DNA of 55,470 bases from an uncultured Prevotella sp. (GCA_934196725.1 CAKPWR010000009.1:1-55470); one strand, 5' to 3'; positions 30,413-40,352 are shown, counted from the stretch's first letter. Numbers and translations are program-made. The notes: generated from the sequence alone by a model not told the origin.

Positions 30413-30967
30413 ATGTTTGTAGCTAAAGAATTAAGAAAGAAGAGTATCGCTGAATACCTCTTATATATGTGGCAGATTGAGGATATCATCCGTGCTTACG
30501 GCTGCTCGCTGCCTGTCATCAAGAAGAATTATATCGAGCGTTTCGATTTCACTCCCGATCAGAAGGACGAGGAGATTGACTGGTTTGGCAATCTCATCCG
30601 CATGATGAACGAGGAGGGCAAGCGTGAGTATGGTCATCTCGATATCAACCGAGTGCTCCTGCAGGATGTTATCGACCTCCATGCCCGTTTGCTCCAGAGC
30701 AGCAAGTTCCCTATCTATAATGCTGAGTATTACAAGGTTCTGCCGTTCATTGTAGAGCTTCGAAACCGTGGCGATAAGGAACTCAACGAGATTGAAACCT
30801 GCCTCGATGCCCTCTATGGCGTAATGATGCTCCGATTGCAGAAGAAGCCGATTACGCCTGAAACCGAGCGTGCCATCAAGGAAATTACCGTTTTCATCGG
30901 TCTTTTGAGCGATTATTATATCAAGGACCGCACCGAAGGACTCAAGTTTGACGATGACGACATGTAG
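30413..30967 (+). CDS. DUF4924 family protein
   Basis: The 184-residue, mainly alpha-helical cytoplasmic protein begins FVAKELRKKSIAEYLLYMWQ. I associate this opening with DUF4924, a family conserved in Bacteroidales. No catalytic motif is evident and the function is unknown. It sits directly upstream of prfC on the same strand with a 75-bp gap. Co-transcription is possible and a translation-related role could be tested. Confidence 0.8.
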   Translation: MFVAKELRKKSIAEYLLYMWQIEDIIRAYGCSLPVIKKNYIERFDFTPDQKDEEIDWFGNLIRMMNEEGKREYGHLDINRVLLQDVIDLHARLLQSSKFPIYNAEYYKVLPFIVELRNRGDKELNEIETCLDALYGVMMLRLQKKPITPETERAIKEITVFIGLLSDYYIKDRTEGLKFDDDDM

Positions 30968-31042
30968 TGATTAGGTTTTAGTGATTAGTGATTAATTTTT
31001 AGGATATACCTATTATAATATATATATAACGATATATAACAG

Positions 31043-32629
31043 ATGAAAGAGATTGAAAGAAGAAGAACATTTGCCATCATTTCGCACCCTGATGCCGGTA
31101 AGACAACTTTGACCGAGAAGTTCCTGCTCTTCGGTGGACAGATTCAGGTGGCTGGTGCCGTTAAAAATAATAAGATTCGTAAGACTGCCACTTCCGACTG
31201 GATGGATATCGAGAAACAGCGTGGTATCTCGGTTTCTACTTCCGTCATGGAGTTTGATTATCTTCCTGATGGACAGACCGGTGATCCTTACAAGGTGAAT
31301 ATCCTCGATACTCCGGGTCACCAGGATTTCTGCGAGGATACTTACCGCACACTTACTGCCGTAGATTCAGCCATCATCGTTGTTGACTCTGCCAAGGGTG
31401 TGGAGGCTCAGACCCGCAAGCTGATGGAAGTGTGCCGTATGCGCAATACTCCTGTTATCATCTTCATCAACAAGATGGACCGTGAAGGCCGCGACCCATT
31501 CGATGTGCTCGATGAGCTGGAGGAGGAATTGAAGATTCATGTACGCCCATTGTCTTGGCCTATCGGTCAGGGTGCCCGCTTCAAGGGTGTTTACAATATC
31601 TATGAGCATCAGCTCAACCTTTTTACACCTAATAAGCAGCGTGTTACAGAGAAGGTTGAGGTGGATATTCAGTCTCAGGAACTCGATGAGCGAGTAGGCG
31701 AGCGTGAGGCTAGCCAGTTGCGCGAGGAGCTGGAACTGGTAGATGGCGTTTACCCTGAGTTTGATGTGGAGACCTATCGTTCAGCCGAAGTAGCTCCGGT
31801 ATTCTTCGGTTCCGCGTTGAACAATTTCGGTGTGCAGGAGCTTTTGGACTGCTTCGTGCAGATAGCCCCATCTCCAAAGCCAACCAAGGCAGAGGAGCGC
31901 CTGGTAGAGCCTGAGGAGCCTAAGTTCACCGGTTTCATCTTCAAGATTACCGCCAATATCGACCCTAACCACCGTTCCTGCATCGCATTCTGCAAGATCT
32001 GCTCAGGTAAGTTTGTGCGCAATCAGCCTTACTACCACGTGCGTCTTGACAAGACCGTGCGTTTCTCTTCGCCAACCCAGTTCATGGCGCAGCGCAAGAG
32101 TACCATCGACGAGGCATATCCTGGAGATATCGTAGGTTTGCCGGATAACGGCATCTTCAAGATTGGCGATACCCTTACCGAGGGCGAGAAGATTCACTTC
32201 CGTGGATTGCCATCGTTCTCACCACTTCTCTTCAAGTATATCGAGAATGATGACCCAATGAAGAGCAAGCAGTTCCAGAAGGGATTGGAGCAGCTCATGA
32301 ACGAGGGTGTGGCTCAGTTGTTCGTCAACCAGTTCAATGGTCGCCGCATCGTGGGTACCGTGGGTCAGCTTCAGTTTGAGGTTATCCAGTATCGTCTGGA
32401 GAACGAGTACAATGCCAAGTGCCGCTGGGAGCCTGTTCACCTGCATAAGGCATGCTGGATTGAGGCAGACGACGAGAAGGAACTGGAGAACTTCAAGAAG
32501 CGCAAGTATCAGTATATGGCAAAGGATATCGAGGGCCGTGATGTGTTCCTCGCCGATTCAGGCTACGTACTGAGCATGGCTCAGCAGGACTTTGAACATA
32601 TCAAGTTCCACTTTACATCGGAATTTTAG
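31043..32629 (+). CDS. prfC: Peptide chain release factor 3
   Basis: The 528-residue translational GTPase has G1 [10 protein letters not shown], switch I with [12 protein letters not shown]3 DTPGHQDF and G4 NKMDREG. The RF3-specific domains III-IV follow ([19 protein letters not shown]). It recycles RF1 and RF2 from the ribosome after termination. Length and order match the family. A heptamer hairpin follows the stop. Confidence 0.97.
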   Translation: MKEIERRRTFAIISHPDAGKTTLTEKFLLFGGQIQVAGAVKNNKIRKTATSDWMDIEKQRGISVSTSVMEFDYLPDGQTGDPYKVNILDTPGHQDFCEDTYRTLTAVDSAIIVVDSAKGVEAQTRKLMEVCRMRNTPVIIFINKMDREGRDPFDVLDELEEELKIHVRPLSWPIGQGARFKGVYNIYEHQLNLFTPNKQRVTEKVEVDIQSQELDERVGEREASQLREELELVDGVYPEFDVETYRSAEVAPVFFGSALNNFGVQELLDCFVQIAPSPKPTKAEERLVEPEEPKFTGFIFKITANIDPNHRSCIAFCKICSGKFVRNQPYYHVRLDKTVRFSSPTQFMAQRKSTIDEAYPGDIVGLPDNGIFKIGDTLTEGEKIHFRGLPSFSPLLFKYIENDDPMKSKQFQKGLEQLMNEGVAQLFVNQFNGRRIVGTVGQLQFEVIQYRLENEYNAKCRWEPVHLHKACWIEADDEKELENFKKRKYQYMAKDIEGRDVFLADSGYVLSMAQQDFEHIKFHFTSEF

Positions 32630-32631
32630 TA

Positions 32632-32795
32632 CATTGAACATTGAACTTTGAACATTGAACTTTGAACATTGAACTTTGAACTTGGAACTTTGAACTTTAT
32701 GATTACCATGACTGCATATCATAAAGTTCAAAGTTCCAAGTTCAAAGTTCAAAGGAAAAAAAGTTCAAAGGAAAAAAAGTTCAAAGATTAAAGTT
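32632..32795. repeat. Inverted arrays of AAGTTCA heptamers
   Basis: The left arm has about eight TTGAACT/TTGAACA units, and a short ATGATTACCATGACTGCATATCAT core follows. The right arm of AAAGTTC units ends with GGAAAAAAAGTTCAAA units. The two arms pair to form a long hairpin that could end prfC transcription. It stops ten bases before the CLC gene. Confidence 0.85.
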
Positions 32796-32804
32796 AAAAG
32801 TTAA

Positions 32805-34610
32805 ATGGATGAAGAGTTAACAGGATACAAACAGGGCAGGATGGCGAAGCTGGTTGCCTGGCAGAAGGAGCATATCTCCGACAAGCAGATGACCTTGATT
32901 CTCGCCTTCCTCATTGGTCTGCTCGCTTCGGTGGCAGGCTTCTTCTTGCATGCCATCGTGCATGAGATACAGTTTTTGCTCACTTCCGGGTTCGAGCAGG
33001 GCACTTACAATCTGCTCTTCCTGCTGTTCCCTATCGTGGGTATCTATCTCACATCGCTATTTATCAAATATGTGGTGCGCGATAATATTTCGCATGGTAT
33101 TACGAGAGTGCTTTATGCCATCTCTACCAAGAATTCCCGACTTAAGGGACATAATTGCTGGTCGTCAGTGGTAGCATCAGGCATTACCATCGGTTTCGGT
33201 GGTTCCGTGGGAGCTGAGGCTCCTATCGTGCTCACCGGTTCTGCCATCGGTTCCAACCTGGGACAGATATTCCGGATGGACAAGAAGACGATGATGCTTC
33301 TGGTGGGATGTGGAGCCAGCGCCGCCATTGCCGGCGTGTTCAAGGCGCCGATAGCCGGACTGGTGTTCACGCTTGAGGTACTGATGGTAGATTTGAGCAT
33401 GGCATCGCTCCTGCCAATCCTGATTTCGTGCGTTACGGCTACCTGTTTCACCTATATTTTCAGCGGTGACAGCTCGCTGTTCGACTTTACGCTGACCAAC
33501 CCTTGGGAGCTCGACCGCACACCGGCATGTATTCTGCTGGGTGTGTTCTGCGGACTGGTGAGTCTCTATTTCATGCGCACCATGTCGATCTGCGAGGGCT
33601 TCTTCGGCAAGCTGAGCCAGTATCCATACGCCAAGCTGCTGTTTGGTGGACTCATCCTCAGCACGCTCATCTTCTTCTTCCCGTCGCTTTATGGCGAGGG
33701 CTATTCGGCAGTGAATATCCTGCTCAAGGGAAGCAACGAGGCAGAGTGGGGACAGGTGATGAACCGTTCGCTGTTCTCTGGTCAGGACAATCTGCTCATC
33801 TTCTATATCGCTCTGGTCACCTTTACCAAGGTATTTGCCACCTCGGCAACCAATGGTAGTGGCGGTTGCGGTGGAACCTTTGCCCCTTCGCTCTTTATCG
33901 GCGGATTTGCGGGCTTCCTCTTTGCTCGCCTGTGGAACGTCTATCAGGTAGGCGTTCATGTGCCTGAGCAGAACTTTGCGCTGATGGGTATGGCGGGTCT
34001 GATTACGGGCGTAATGCATGCTCCGTTGACGGGCATCTTCCTCATCGCCGAACTCACGGGCGGCTATCAGCTCTTCATGCCGCTGATGATTGTGTGCATC
34101 TCTTCCTTGCTCACCATCAGCATCTTCGAAAGCCACAGCATCTACGCCCTGCGATTGGCTAGGGAGGGAAAGCTGCTCACCCACCACGTAGACCGTTCTG
34201 CGCTTACGCTGATGAGCATGCAGAGTATGGTAGAGAAGGATTACCACGCTATCAGTCCAGATCTGCCGATGAGCAAGCTGGTGAGCGAGATTTCTAGAAG
34301 CAACAACAACTTCTTGCCAGTGTTGAACGATGCGGGCGTATTGGTAGGTGTGATTGATATCACCCGCCTCCGTCATATCATCTTCCGCACTGAACTGTAT
34401 CATCATTTCAAGGTAAGTCAGCTGATGATTCAGCCGTCAGCCACCCTGGGCGAGAATGAGCCTATGGACGAGGTGATGGCCAAGTTCGACAAGACCGATG
34501 CTGCCCAGCTGCCAGTGGTAGATGTGAACGGCATACTGAAGGGATATATCAGTAGAACCAAGATTTACGAGGTATATCGCCAGATAGTTGCGGATATGTC
34601 GGCAGAATAG
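32805..34610 (+). CDS. CLC-type chloride channel/transporter with CBS pair
   Basis: The 601-residue protein has the CLC core with GFGGSVGAEAP (the gating Glu region), GCGASAAIAGVFKAPIAG and GSGGCGGTFAPSLFIGG. Two C-terminal CBS domains follow (about 460-600, e.g. FLPVLNDAGVLVGVIDITRL). At the internal proton-site position of exchangers (IEEMR in E. coli ClcA) this protein appears to read LEVLM. That is one Glu followed by Val, a pattern more typical of channels. The alignment is by eye and uncertain. It would move chloride or fluoride across the inner membrane. Confidence 0.9.
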   Translation: MDEELTGYKQGRMAKLVAWQKEHISDKQMTLILAFLIGLLASVAGFFLHAIVHEIQFLLTSGFEQGTYNLLFLLFPIVGIYLTSLFIKYVVRDNISHGITRVLYAISTKNSRLKGHNCWSSVVASGITIGFGGSVGAEAPIVLTGSAIGSNLGQIFRMDKKTMMLLVGCGASAAIAGVFKAPIAGLVFTLEVLMVDLSMASLLPILISCVTATCFTYIFSGDSSLFDFTLTNPWELDRTPACILLGVFCGLVSLYFMRTMSICEGFFGKLSQYPYAKLLFGGLILSTLIFFFPSLYGEGYSAVNILLKGSNEAEWGQVMNRSLFSGQDNLLIFYIALVTFTKVFATSATNGSGGCGGTFAPSLFIGGFAGFLFARLWNVYQVGVHVPEQNFALMGMAGLITGVMHAPLTGIFLIAELTGGYQLFMPLMIVCISSLLTISIFESHSIYALRLAREGKLLTHHVDRSALTLMSMQSMVEKDYHAISPDLPMSKLVSEISRSNNNFLPVLNDAGVLVGVIDITRLRHIIFRTELYHHFKVSQLMIQPSATLGENEPMDEVMAKFDKTDAAQLPVVDVNGILKGYISRTKIYEVYRQIVADMSAE

Positions 34611-34649
34611 GTAAGTGAAGTGTGAAGTTAAACTTCAAATATTATTTTT

Positions 34650-35732
34650 ATGGAGAAGAAAGACTTAAGAATCGTTTTCATGGGAACCCCGGAGTTTGCG
34701 GTGGAATCCCTCAAGCGCCTGGTAGAGGGCGGTTATAATGTAGTGGCTGTCGTTACTCAGCCAGACAAGCCTGTGGGCAGACATCAGGATACGTTGCAGC
34801 CTTCGCAGGTGAAGCAGTATGCTGTAGAGCACGGTTTGCCGGTATTGCAGCCAGTGAAGATGAAGGACCCTGAGTTTGTAGAGCAGCTTCGCTCTTATCA
34901 GGCTGACCTGCAGGTGGTGGTGGCTTTCCGCATGTTGCCTGAGGTGGTTTGGGCGATGCCTAAGTTCGGCACCTTCAATGTTCATGCTGCACTCCTGCCA
35001 CAGTATCGTGGCGCTGCCCCAATCAACTGGGCGGTCATCAATGGCGAGAAGGAGACGGGTGTTACTACTTTCTTCCTCGACCATGATATCGATACCGGTC
35101 GCATCATCATGCAGAAGCAATTCCCGATTCCTGAGAGCGCAGATGTAGAATACGTCTACGACGGACTGATGCACTTGGGAGCCGAGTTGGCGCTCGAAAC
35201 CATCGATGCGCTCATTGCAGCTGATGGCAATATCGAATCCATGCCTCAGGAAAAGCTGATAGGCGAGGGTGTGGAACTGAAGTCTGCACCAAAGATTTTC
35301 AAGGAGACCTGCCGTATCGACTTCCACAAGCCAGCCAAGCAGGTATATGATTTTGTCCGTGGTCTCTCGCCTTATCCAGGTTCTTGGACCGAAATCAAGA
35401 AGAAGGCGCCTGTTGTCGTCTTTGAGGATGCTGATGGCGAAATGCCGGAGGCAACCGCTCATCCTGCTCAGCAGAAGAGTGCAGCCAAGATTCAGGTGCT
35501 CAAGATTTTCAAGACGAGTCTCACCGGGTTCCCTCGTGGAATGGCGCCTGTAGGTTCCTTGCGTGTTTTCGAGAAGAAGTTGCAGGTGGCATGTCTCGAC
35601 TATTGGCTCAATATCGAGGAGCTCCAGCTTTCGGGCAAGAAGCGCATGGATGCCGCTGCATTCCTCAATGGCATGAAGGATATCGCCTATTATGAGTGCC
35701 AGAAGGCTCAGGAGACAGAAGAGGAGTGGTAA
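34650..35732 (+). CDS. fmt: Methionyl-tRNA formyltransferase
   Basis: The 360-residue enzyme formylates initiator Met-tRNA. Motifs are FMGTPEFAVESL, the formyl-folate site FNVHAALLPQYRGAAPINWA, then DHDIDTGRII and the C-terminal barrel with YDFVRGLSPYPGSWTE. The family is usually near 315 residues. The extra length is partly a low-complexity insert at about 265-280 (DADGEMPEATAHPAQQ). The start follows a 39-bp gap after the CLC gene. Confidence 0.96.
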   Translation: MEKKDLRIVFMGTPEFAVESLKRLVEGGYNVVAVVTQPDKPVGRHQDTLQPSQVKQYAVEHGLPVLQPVKMKDPEFVEQLRSYQADLQVVVAFRMLPEVVWAMPKFGTFNVHAALLPQYRGAAPINWAVINGEKETGVTTFFLDHDIDTGRIIMQKQFPIPESADVEYVYDGLMHLGAELALETIDALIAADGNIESMPQEKLIGEGVELKSAPKIFKETCRIDFHKPAKQVYDFVRGLSPYPGSWTEIKKKAPVVVFEDADGEMPEATAHPAQQKSAAKIQVLKIFKTSLTGFPRGMAPVGSLRVFEKKLQVACLDYWLNIEELQLSGKKRMDAAAFLNGMKDIAYYECQKAQETEEEW

Positions 35733-35769
35733 AGCTCTCTAGAGAGTTAACCCTTCGCAGGGGTAATCA

Positions 35770-35852
35770 TAAAGTTTAAAGTTCAAAGTTCAAAGTTCAA
35801 AGTTCAAAGCTCAAAGCTCAAAGTTCAAAGTTCAAAGCTCAAAGTTCAAAGT
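35770..35852 (+). repeat. AAGTTCA heptamer array before the YrdC/Sua5 gene
   Basis: About eleven units of AAAGTTC/AAAGCTC run to three bases before the ATG. Confidence 0.9.
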
Positions 35853-35855
35853 AAT

Positions 35856-36428
35856 ATGACACAAGAAGAAGATATTAAGAAGGCAGTGGAGTGTATGCGC
35901 AAGGGTGGCGTGATACTCTATCCTACAGATACCGTCTGGGGCATTGGTTGCGATGCTACCAATCCAGAGGCAGTAAAGAAAGTGTATGAGATCAAGAAGC
36001 GTGATGATTCCAAGGCGCTGATCTGTCTCATTGATTCAGCCGACCGCATGGCGCGTTATTTCCGTAATGTTCCTCAGGTGGCTTGGGATTTCATCGATGC
36101 AGCCATGCCGGTGAAGCCTACTACCATCATCCTGGATGATGCCACTGGCATTGCCCATAATCTCGTGGCAGAGGATGGTTCGCTGGCTATGCGCGTCACC
36201 TATGAGGCGTTCAGCAAGCAGCTCTGTTACCGTTTCCAGAAGCCAATCGTCAGCACCAGTGCTAATGTGAGTGGTGAGCCTGCTGCCCAGAATTATCGCG
36301 ATATTTCTCCTGAGATTCTCGAGGCTGTGGATTATGTCTGCTGGACCCGTCGTCAGGAGCACAAACCTCATCATCCATCCAGCATTGTCAAGATTGGCAA
36401 GAACGGAGAGGTTAAGGTAATCAGATAA
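35856..36428 (+). CDS. L-threonylcarbamoyladenylate synthase (YrdC/Sua5 family)
   Basis: The 190-residue YrdC-fold protein makes threonylcarbamoyl-AMP for the t6A37 modification of ANN-decoding tRNAs. Motifs are ILYPTDTVWGIGCDA, KKRDDSKALICL and PIVSTSANVSGEPA. There is no C-terminal Sua5 domain, so it is the short TsaC-like form. The heptamer array abuts its start codon, so repeat-unit changes could alter translation. Confidence 0.93.
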   Translation: MTQEEDIKKAVECMRKGGVILYPTDTVWGIGCDATNPEAVKKVYEIKKRDDSKALICLIDSADRMARYFRNVPQVAWDFIDAAMPVKPTTIILDDATGIAHNLVAEDGSLAMRVTYEAFSKQLCYRFQKPIVSTSANVSGEPAAQNYRDISPEILEAVDYVCWTRRQEHKPHHPSSIVKIGKNGEVKVIR

Positions 36429-36446
36429 ATTTTCTTTTTTTGCCAC

Positions 36447-36649
36447 ACGCCCTGAAAGGGCAGAAGCTCCTAGCCCAGGGCAGCGCCCTGGGTAGTCCGG
36501 AACGCTAACCTGTCGCCCTGTAAGGGCAAAAGCTTTATAAACTGCCCCATGTGTATTTTAAAGCTTTTGCCCTTTCAGGGCGCTTTTGTTGTGTGCTCTT
36601 TATACCCAGGGCGTTGCCCTGGGCTAGGAGCTTCTGCCCTTTCAGGGCG
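36447..36649. repeat. Inverted pair of family D repeats
   Basis: D copies lie at 36447-36537 (plus) and 36558-36649 (minus), separated by about 20 bp, and could fold into one large cruciform or hairpin. They lie after the YrdC/Sua5 gene. Confidence 0.9.
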
Positions 36650-36674
36650 TATGGGGCTAACTTGAATCTCCTTT

Positions 36675-36740
36675 CTCCTTTGCCCTGCTGTTGCCTTCTC
36701 CTTTGCCCTGCTGTTGCCTTCTCCTTTGTCCTGCCGCCTT
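36675..36740 (+). repeat. 23-bp tandem repeat
   Basis: CTCCTTTGCCCTGCTGTTGC-CTT is repeated at 36675 and 36698, with a diverged third unit at 36721. Confidence 0.85.
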
Positions 36741-36903
36741 CTTCTAAACCTGGTGCAAAGATATGGCTTTTTTTTGAAACCGCCAAATTTGGTGTGCCGT
36801 TTTGGGGGTGTTTTTAGCAAAATCCCCAAAAAACAAATGTTAACGAAAATAACTCATAGTTTTGCGGGTAAGAAAACATAGAGTTGTCTCGCACAAAACA
36901 CCG

Positions 36904-37104
36904 AAAGCGTGACAGTGACAGTTACAGTTTTATTTTCCTCTTCTTCCCTTTAGGCCTAAAAGAGTAAGGAGTATTTTTATATTTATATATATAATATTTA
37001 TATTATATATATAAATATAACTAATAATTAAACTATTTTCACATTCTCTCAAAATATAGGGAAAGTTGCGGAAAAAAAAACTGTAACTGTCACTGTCACG
37101 CTTT
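36904..37104. repeat. MITE-like element with perfect 27-bp inverted ends
   Basis: AAAGCGTGACAGTGACAGTT+ACAGTTT at 36904-36930 has its exact reverse complement at 37078-37104. Near the centre (36979-37018) is a perfect 19+2+19 A/T palindrome. A third copy of the 23-bp core stands alone at 37138-37160. No frame long enough for a transposase is present and no clear target duplication is seen. The rest of the gap 36741-37187 holds no gene. Confidence 0.8.
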
Positions 37105-37137
37105 TTGCCATTTTCAAGGGTTGAGTGAAGGTAAAAA

Positions 37138-37160
37138 CGTGACAGTGACAGTTACAGTTT
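37138..37160 (+). repeat. Solitary copy of the GTGACAGTGACAGTTACAG core
   Basis: It is identical over 23 bp to the end of the MITE-like element and lies 28 bp before the end of the OPT transporter gene. Confidence 0.85.
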
Positions 37161-37187
37161 AAAATTCCGCATGTTGATAGGCGGAAA

Positions 37188-39167
37188 TTATTTCTTTGTG
37201 GCTCTGATGAAGAAGCCAATCAGACAGATGTAGGCGATGAGCGAGCAAACCTCTGACATTGGGTTAACCCACCAGCTGTCTGCGATGCTAGCCTCTACGC
37301 CACCAAACTTCAACAGGGCGCTTACAACACCCATCAAGGCTCCACCGGCAATGAAACCGCTGGCGATGAGCGTACCCTTTTCGCCACGCTCAGCATTCAC
37401 CTTGGCGTCCTTGCTGCGGGATGTAACATACCAGTTGATGGCACCACCTACCAGCAGCGGAACGTTCAATTCCAATGGAATAAACATACCCAGGGCAAAA
37501 GCCAATGCTGGAATCTTGAAGTATGTGAGTACGATGGCAATCACGGCTCCTATGCCGTAGAGCACCCAAGGTGCACCCACACCGTTCATCAATGGGTCGA
37601 TGACCGCAGCCATCGCATTAGCCTGAGGAGCTGCGAGAGAGCCTGATGCGAAACCGTAGGTCTCGTTCAGAAGCATCATCACACCGCCAACGGTAGCAGC
37701 ACTCACCAGGGTGCCGAGGAACTTCCATCCCTCCTGCTTCTTAGGCGTAGTACCCAGCCAGTAACCTATCTTCAGGTCGGTAATGAATGAGCCTGCTACA
37801 GACAGGGCTGTGCAAACCACACCACCCATAATCAATGCAGCCAGCATGCCGCCAGGGCCCTTCAAACCTACTGCCACCATCACTACGGAAGCGAAGATGA
37901 GCGTCATCAGAGTCATACCCGAAACAGGGTTGGAACCCACGATGGCGATGGCATTGGCAGCCACTGTAGTAAAGAGGAAGGCGATGACAGCCACGAGCAG
38001 GATAGCGATAATGGCGAAGAGCAGATTGCCCTCCATCACGCCAAACCAGAAGAAGAGGAAGGTAACGAGGATGGTTACGAGCGAACCGATGGCAATAATC
38101 TTGAAAGAGATATCGCGCTGGGTGCGCTTCACGTTTTCATCTACCTCGCTCTTGCCTTTCAGTTCCTTGGCAGCCAGACCTACGGCGCTCTTGATGATGC
38201 CCCAGCTCTTGATGATGCCGATGATACCAGCCATGGCGATACCGCCGATACCGATGCTGCGGGCATAGGCACGGAAGATTTCCTCCGGACTCATGGCGCC
38301 CACGGTCTTCACTATGCTAGGGTCCCATGCACTGAGCACACTGTCATGAAAAATGACACTCATTCCTGGCACAATCAACCACCATACTACGAGCGAACCC
38401 AGGCAGGTGAAGAAGGCGTATTTCAAACCGATGATGTATCCCAGACCCAATACGGCAGCACCTGTATTCACCTTGAATACGAGCTTAGCCTTGTCTGCGA
38501 GATCGCATCCCAGGCTTACCACACGGGAGGTGAAATTCTCGTTCCACCAGCCCAGACTAGCCACGATGAAGTCATATAGACCACCTGCCAGGCCCGCAAT
38601 GAGCAAAGGTTTGGCCTGATCACCACCCTTGGCACCGCTCACCAATACCTGTGTGGTGGCAGTAGCCTCCGGGAACGGATACTTGCCGTGCATGTCACTG
38701 ACGAAGTATTTTCTGAAAGGAATCAGGAACAGAATTCCCAATACACCTCCCAGCGCTGAAGCCATGAAAATCTTCATAAATGAAGTAGTCATGTCAGGAT
38801 ATTTCGCTTGCAGGATATAGATGGCTGGCAGGGTAAAGATGGCTCCTGCTACTACTGCACCCGAGCAGGCTCCGATGCTCTGGATAATCACATTCTCGCC
38901 GAGTGCCTTGCTTCGCTTGGTGGCGGTGCTTACGCCTACGGCGATGATGGCGATAGGGATGGCTGCTTCAAACACCTGTCCTACCTTCAAGCCCAGATAG
39001 GCTGCGGCAGCAGAGAAGATGATTGCCATCACGATACCCCATGTCACTGACCAGCCGTTCACCTCCGGATAAACCTTGTCTGGCGACATCAGCGGCTTGT
39101 ATTCCTCCCCATCCTTGAGTTCGCGGAATGCGTTCTCGGGGAGTTGCAAATTGTCTTTTTCTTCCAT
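37188..39167 (-). CDS. OPT-family oligopeptide transporter
   Basis: The 659-residue protein has about 15 hydrophobic helices. The OPT-type opening is EVNGWSVTWGIVMAIIFSAA, then YLGLKVGQVFEAAIPIAI. Later NPVSGMTLMTL and KIGYWLGTTPKKQ match the bacterial OPT branch. It probably imports oligopeptides or a metal-chelator complex by proton symport, and the substrate is unknown. The gene is flanked upstream by an inverted heptamer array that ends directly at the start region. Confidence 0.92.
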   Translation of the reverse strand: MEEKDNLQLPENAFRELKDGEEYKPLMSPDKVYPEVNGWSVTWGIVMAIIFSAAAAYLGLKVGQVFEAAIPIAIIAVGVSTATKRSKALGENVIIQSIGACSGAVVAGAIFTLPAIYILQAKYPDMTTSFMKIFMASALGGVLGILFLIPFRKYFVSDMHGKYPFPEATATTQVLVSGAKGGDQAKPLLIAGLAGGLYDFIVASLGWWNENFTSRVVSLGCDLADKAKLVFKVNTGAAVLGLGYIIGLKYAFFTCLGSLVVWWLIVPGMSVIFHDSVLSAWDPSIVKTVGAMSPEEIFRAYARSIGIGGIAMAGIIGIIKSWGIIKSAVGLAAKELKGKSEVDENVKRTQRDISFKIIAIGSLVTILVTFLFFWFGVMEGNLLFAIIAILLVAVIAFLFTTVAANAIAIVGSNPVSGMTLMTLIFASVVMVAVGLKGPGGMLAALIMGGVVCTALSVAGSFITDLKIGYWLGTTPKKQEGWKFLGTLVSAATVGGVMMLLNETYGFASGSLAAPQANAMAAVIDPLMNGVGAPWVLYGIGAVIAIVLTYFKIPALAFALGMFIPLELNVPLLVGGAINWYVTSRSKDAKVNAERGEKGTLIASGFIAGGALMGVVSALLKFGGVEASIADSWWVNPMSEVCSLIAYICLIGFFIRATKK

Positions 39168-39176
39168 AGTTTATTT

Positions 39177-39298
39177 ACTTTGAACTTTGAACATTGAGCT
39201 TTGAACTTTATGAAATGCCCTACTTTTTAGAAAATAGCCCTAAATTTCAGCAGGAAAACTAATCATAAAGTTCAAAGTTCCAAGCTCAAAGTTCAATG
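39177..39298. repeat. Inverted AAGTTCA heptamer arrays
   Basis: The left arm (TTTGAACTTTGAACATTGAG...) and right arm (CATAAAGTTCAAAGTTCCAA...) flank about 50 bp of A/T-rich sequence between two minus-strand genes. They would form a hairpin in the transcript. Confidence 0.85.
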
Positions 39299-39304
39299 TT
39301 TATA

Positions 39305-40174
39305 TTACTTTTCGATTCTGATGATGTATTCACTCATGAAGCTGGCACCTGGCTGCAGGCTGTTCATCATGTATTTATCCTTGAATTCACCGGTATATTC
39401 AGCCCAATCGCAGGTTCCGAACCATGGTTCGATGCAGACGAAAGGAGCGTGGTTGCCCGGGCTCCATACACCCACGGCTGGAGTCTTGAACTCTACGGTT
39501 ACGTGTGGTTCGCCCTTCTCGTTGAGCAGGGAAATCTGCTTTACCTGGCTCTTGTCGAAGATGTAGGCATCGTCAGCGAACGACTCGTCTGTTACCTCCA
39601 GGATACCGTTGTCGGTCTGTACGGTCTCGCGTGCGTTAGGGTCAACGCATCCACCGATGGTAGCGAAGAGGCGGGTAGGAGCCTCGTTGTCGAGCTTCAG
39701 GGTAGCCTTCAGCTTTTCGCCCTTCTCGCATCCTGGCACCTTGAATGCAGGGTGACCGCCAATCTGGAAGTAGATCACCTTGTCGTCGGTGTTCTCAACA
39801 TGCCAGATAACGTGGAGTTCGTTGCCGGCAAGGCGATATGAAACAGCGAGATTGAAGTGGAAAGGATAGTTCTTGAAGGTCTCCTCGTTGTCAATGAATG
39901 CGAAAGTAAGGCGGTCGCCGGTCTTGCCAACGAGCTGGAAGTCAACGAGCTTTCCAAAGCCGTGACGAGGCTGTGTATACTCCTTGTCGCCGATGCGGTA
40001 GGTATCTTTCCACAATCCACCTACGATAGGGAAGAGGAGAGGAGAGTGGCGTCCCCAGAATTCAGGGTCACCATCCCAAAGATATTCGTTACCATTAGCA
40101 TCCTTGATGCTCTGAAGTTCTGCACCGAGAGAAGAGATCTCAACAGTGAGCTGATCATTTTTAATTTGTTCCAT
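39305..40174 (-). CDS. Aldose 1-epimerase family (mutarotase-like) protein
   Basis: The 289-residue beta-supersandwich protein has the mutarotase-type residues in PRHGFGK, QIGGHPAFKVP and VCIEPWFGTCDW (His, His, Glu). It belongs to the LacX/YeaD-like branch rather than the classical GalM. It should interconvert anomers of hexoses or hexose phosphates. Its position next to transport genes gives no further hint. Confidence 0.9.
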   Translation of the reverse strand: MEQIKNDQLTVEISSLGAELQSIKDANGNEYLWDGDPEFWGRHSPLLFPIVGGLWKDTYRIGDKEYTQPRHGFGKLVDFQLVGKTGDRLTFAFIDNEETFKNYPFHFNLAVSYRLAGNELHVIWHVENTDDKVIYFQIGGHPAFKVPGCEKGEKLKATLKLDNEAPTRLFATIGGCVDPNARETVQTDNGILEVTDESFADDAYIFDKSQVKQISLLNEKGEPHVTVEFKTPAVGVWSPGNHAPFVCIEPWFGTCDWAEYTGEFKDKYMMNSLQPGASFMSEYIIRIEK

Positions 40175-40247
40175 AGTTACAAAACGTTTATTGTTTAGTT
40201 AATATTATTGAGTAATTTTTCGTATATTGCTCTATATGTTTCTAATG

Positions 40248-40352
40248 CGAGAGCCTCCCCACGCCCAAGCGAGAAGTCTTCCACGTTCCAGCGAGAAGTC
40301 TCCCCACGCCCAAGCGAGAAGTCTTCCACTGTTCCAGCGAGAAGTCTCCACA
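40248..40352 (+). repeat. 22-23 bp tandem repeat
   Basis: GCGAGAAGTCTYCC units start at 40269, 40291, 40314 and 40337, with a degenerate unit at 40248. The variable parts alternate between CACGCCCAA and GTTCCA. The array leads directly into a family D repeat. Confidence 0.85.

Noticed and set aside
33177..34406. Long minus-strand frame opposite the CLC gene
   Set aside because: The His/Glu/Arg-rich translation is typical of the antisense of a membrane protein. The plus frame has CLC motifs.
36960..37030. A/T palindrome as a replication origin
   Set aside because: There are no DnaA-box-like clusters or replication genes nearby. The perfect inverted ends make a mobile element more likely.
40248..40352. 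22-23 bp repeats as a CRISPR
   Set aside because: The variable parts are only 6-9 bp and alternate between two sequences. No cas gene is in the window.
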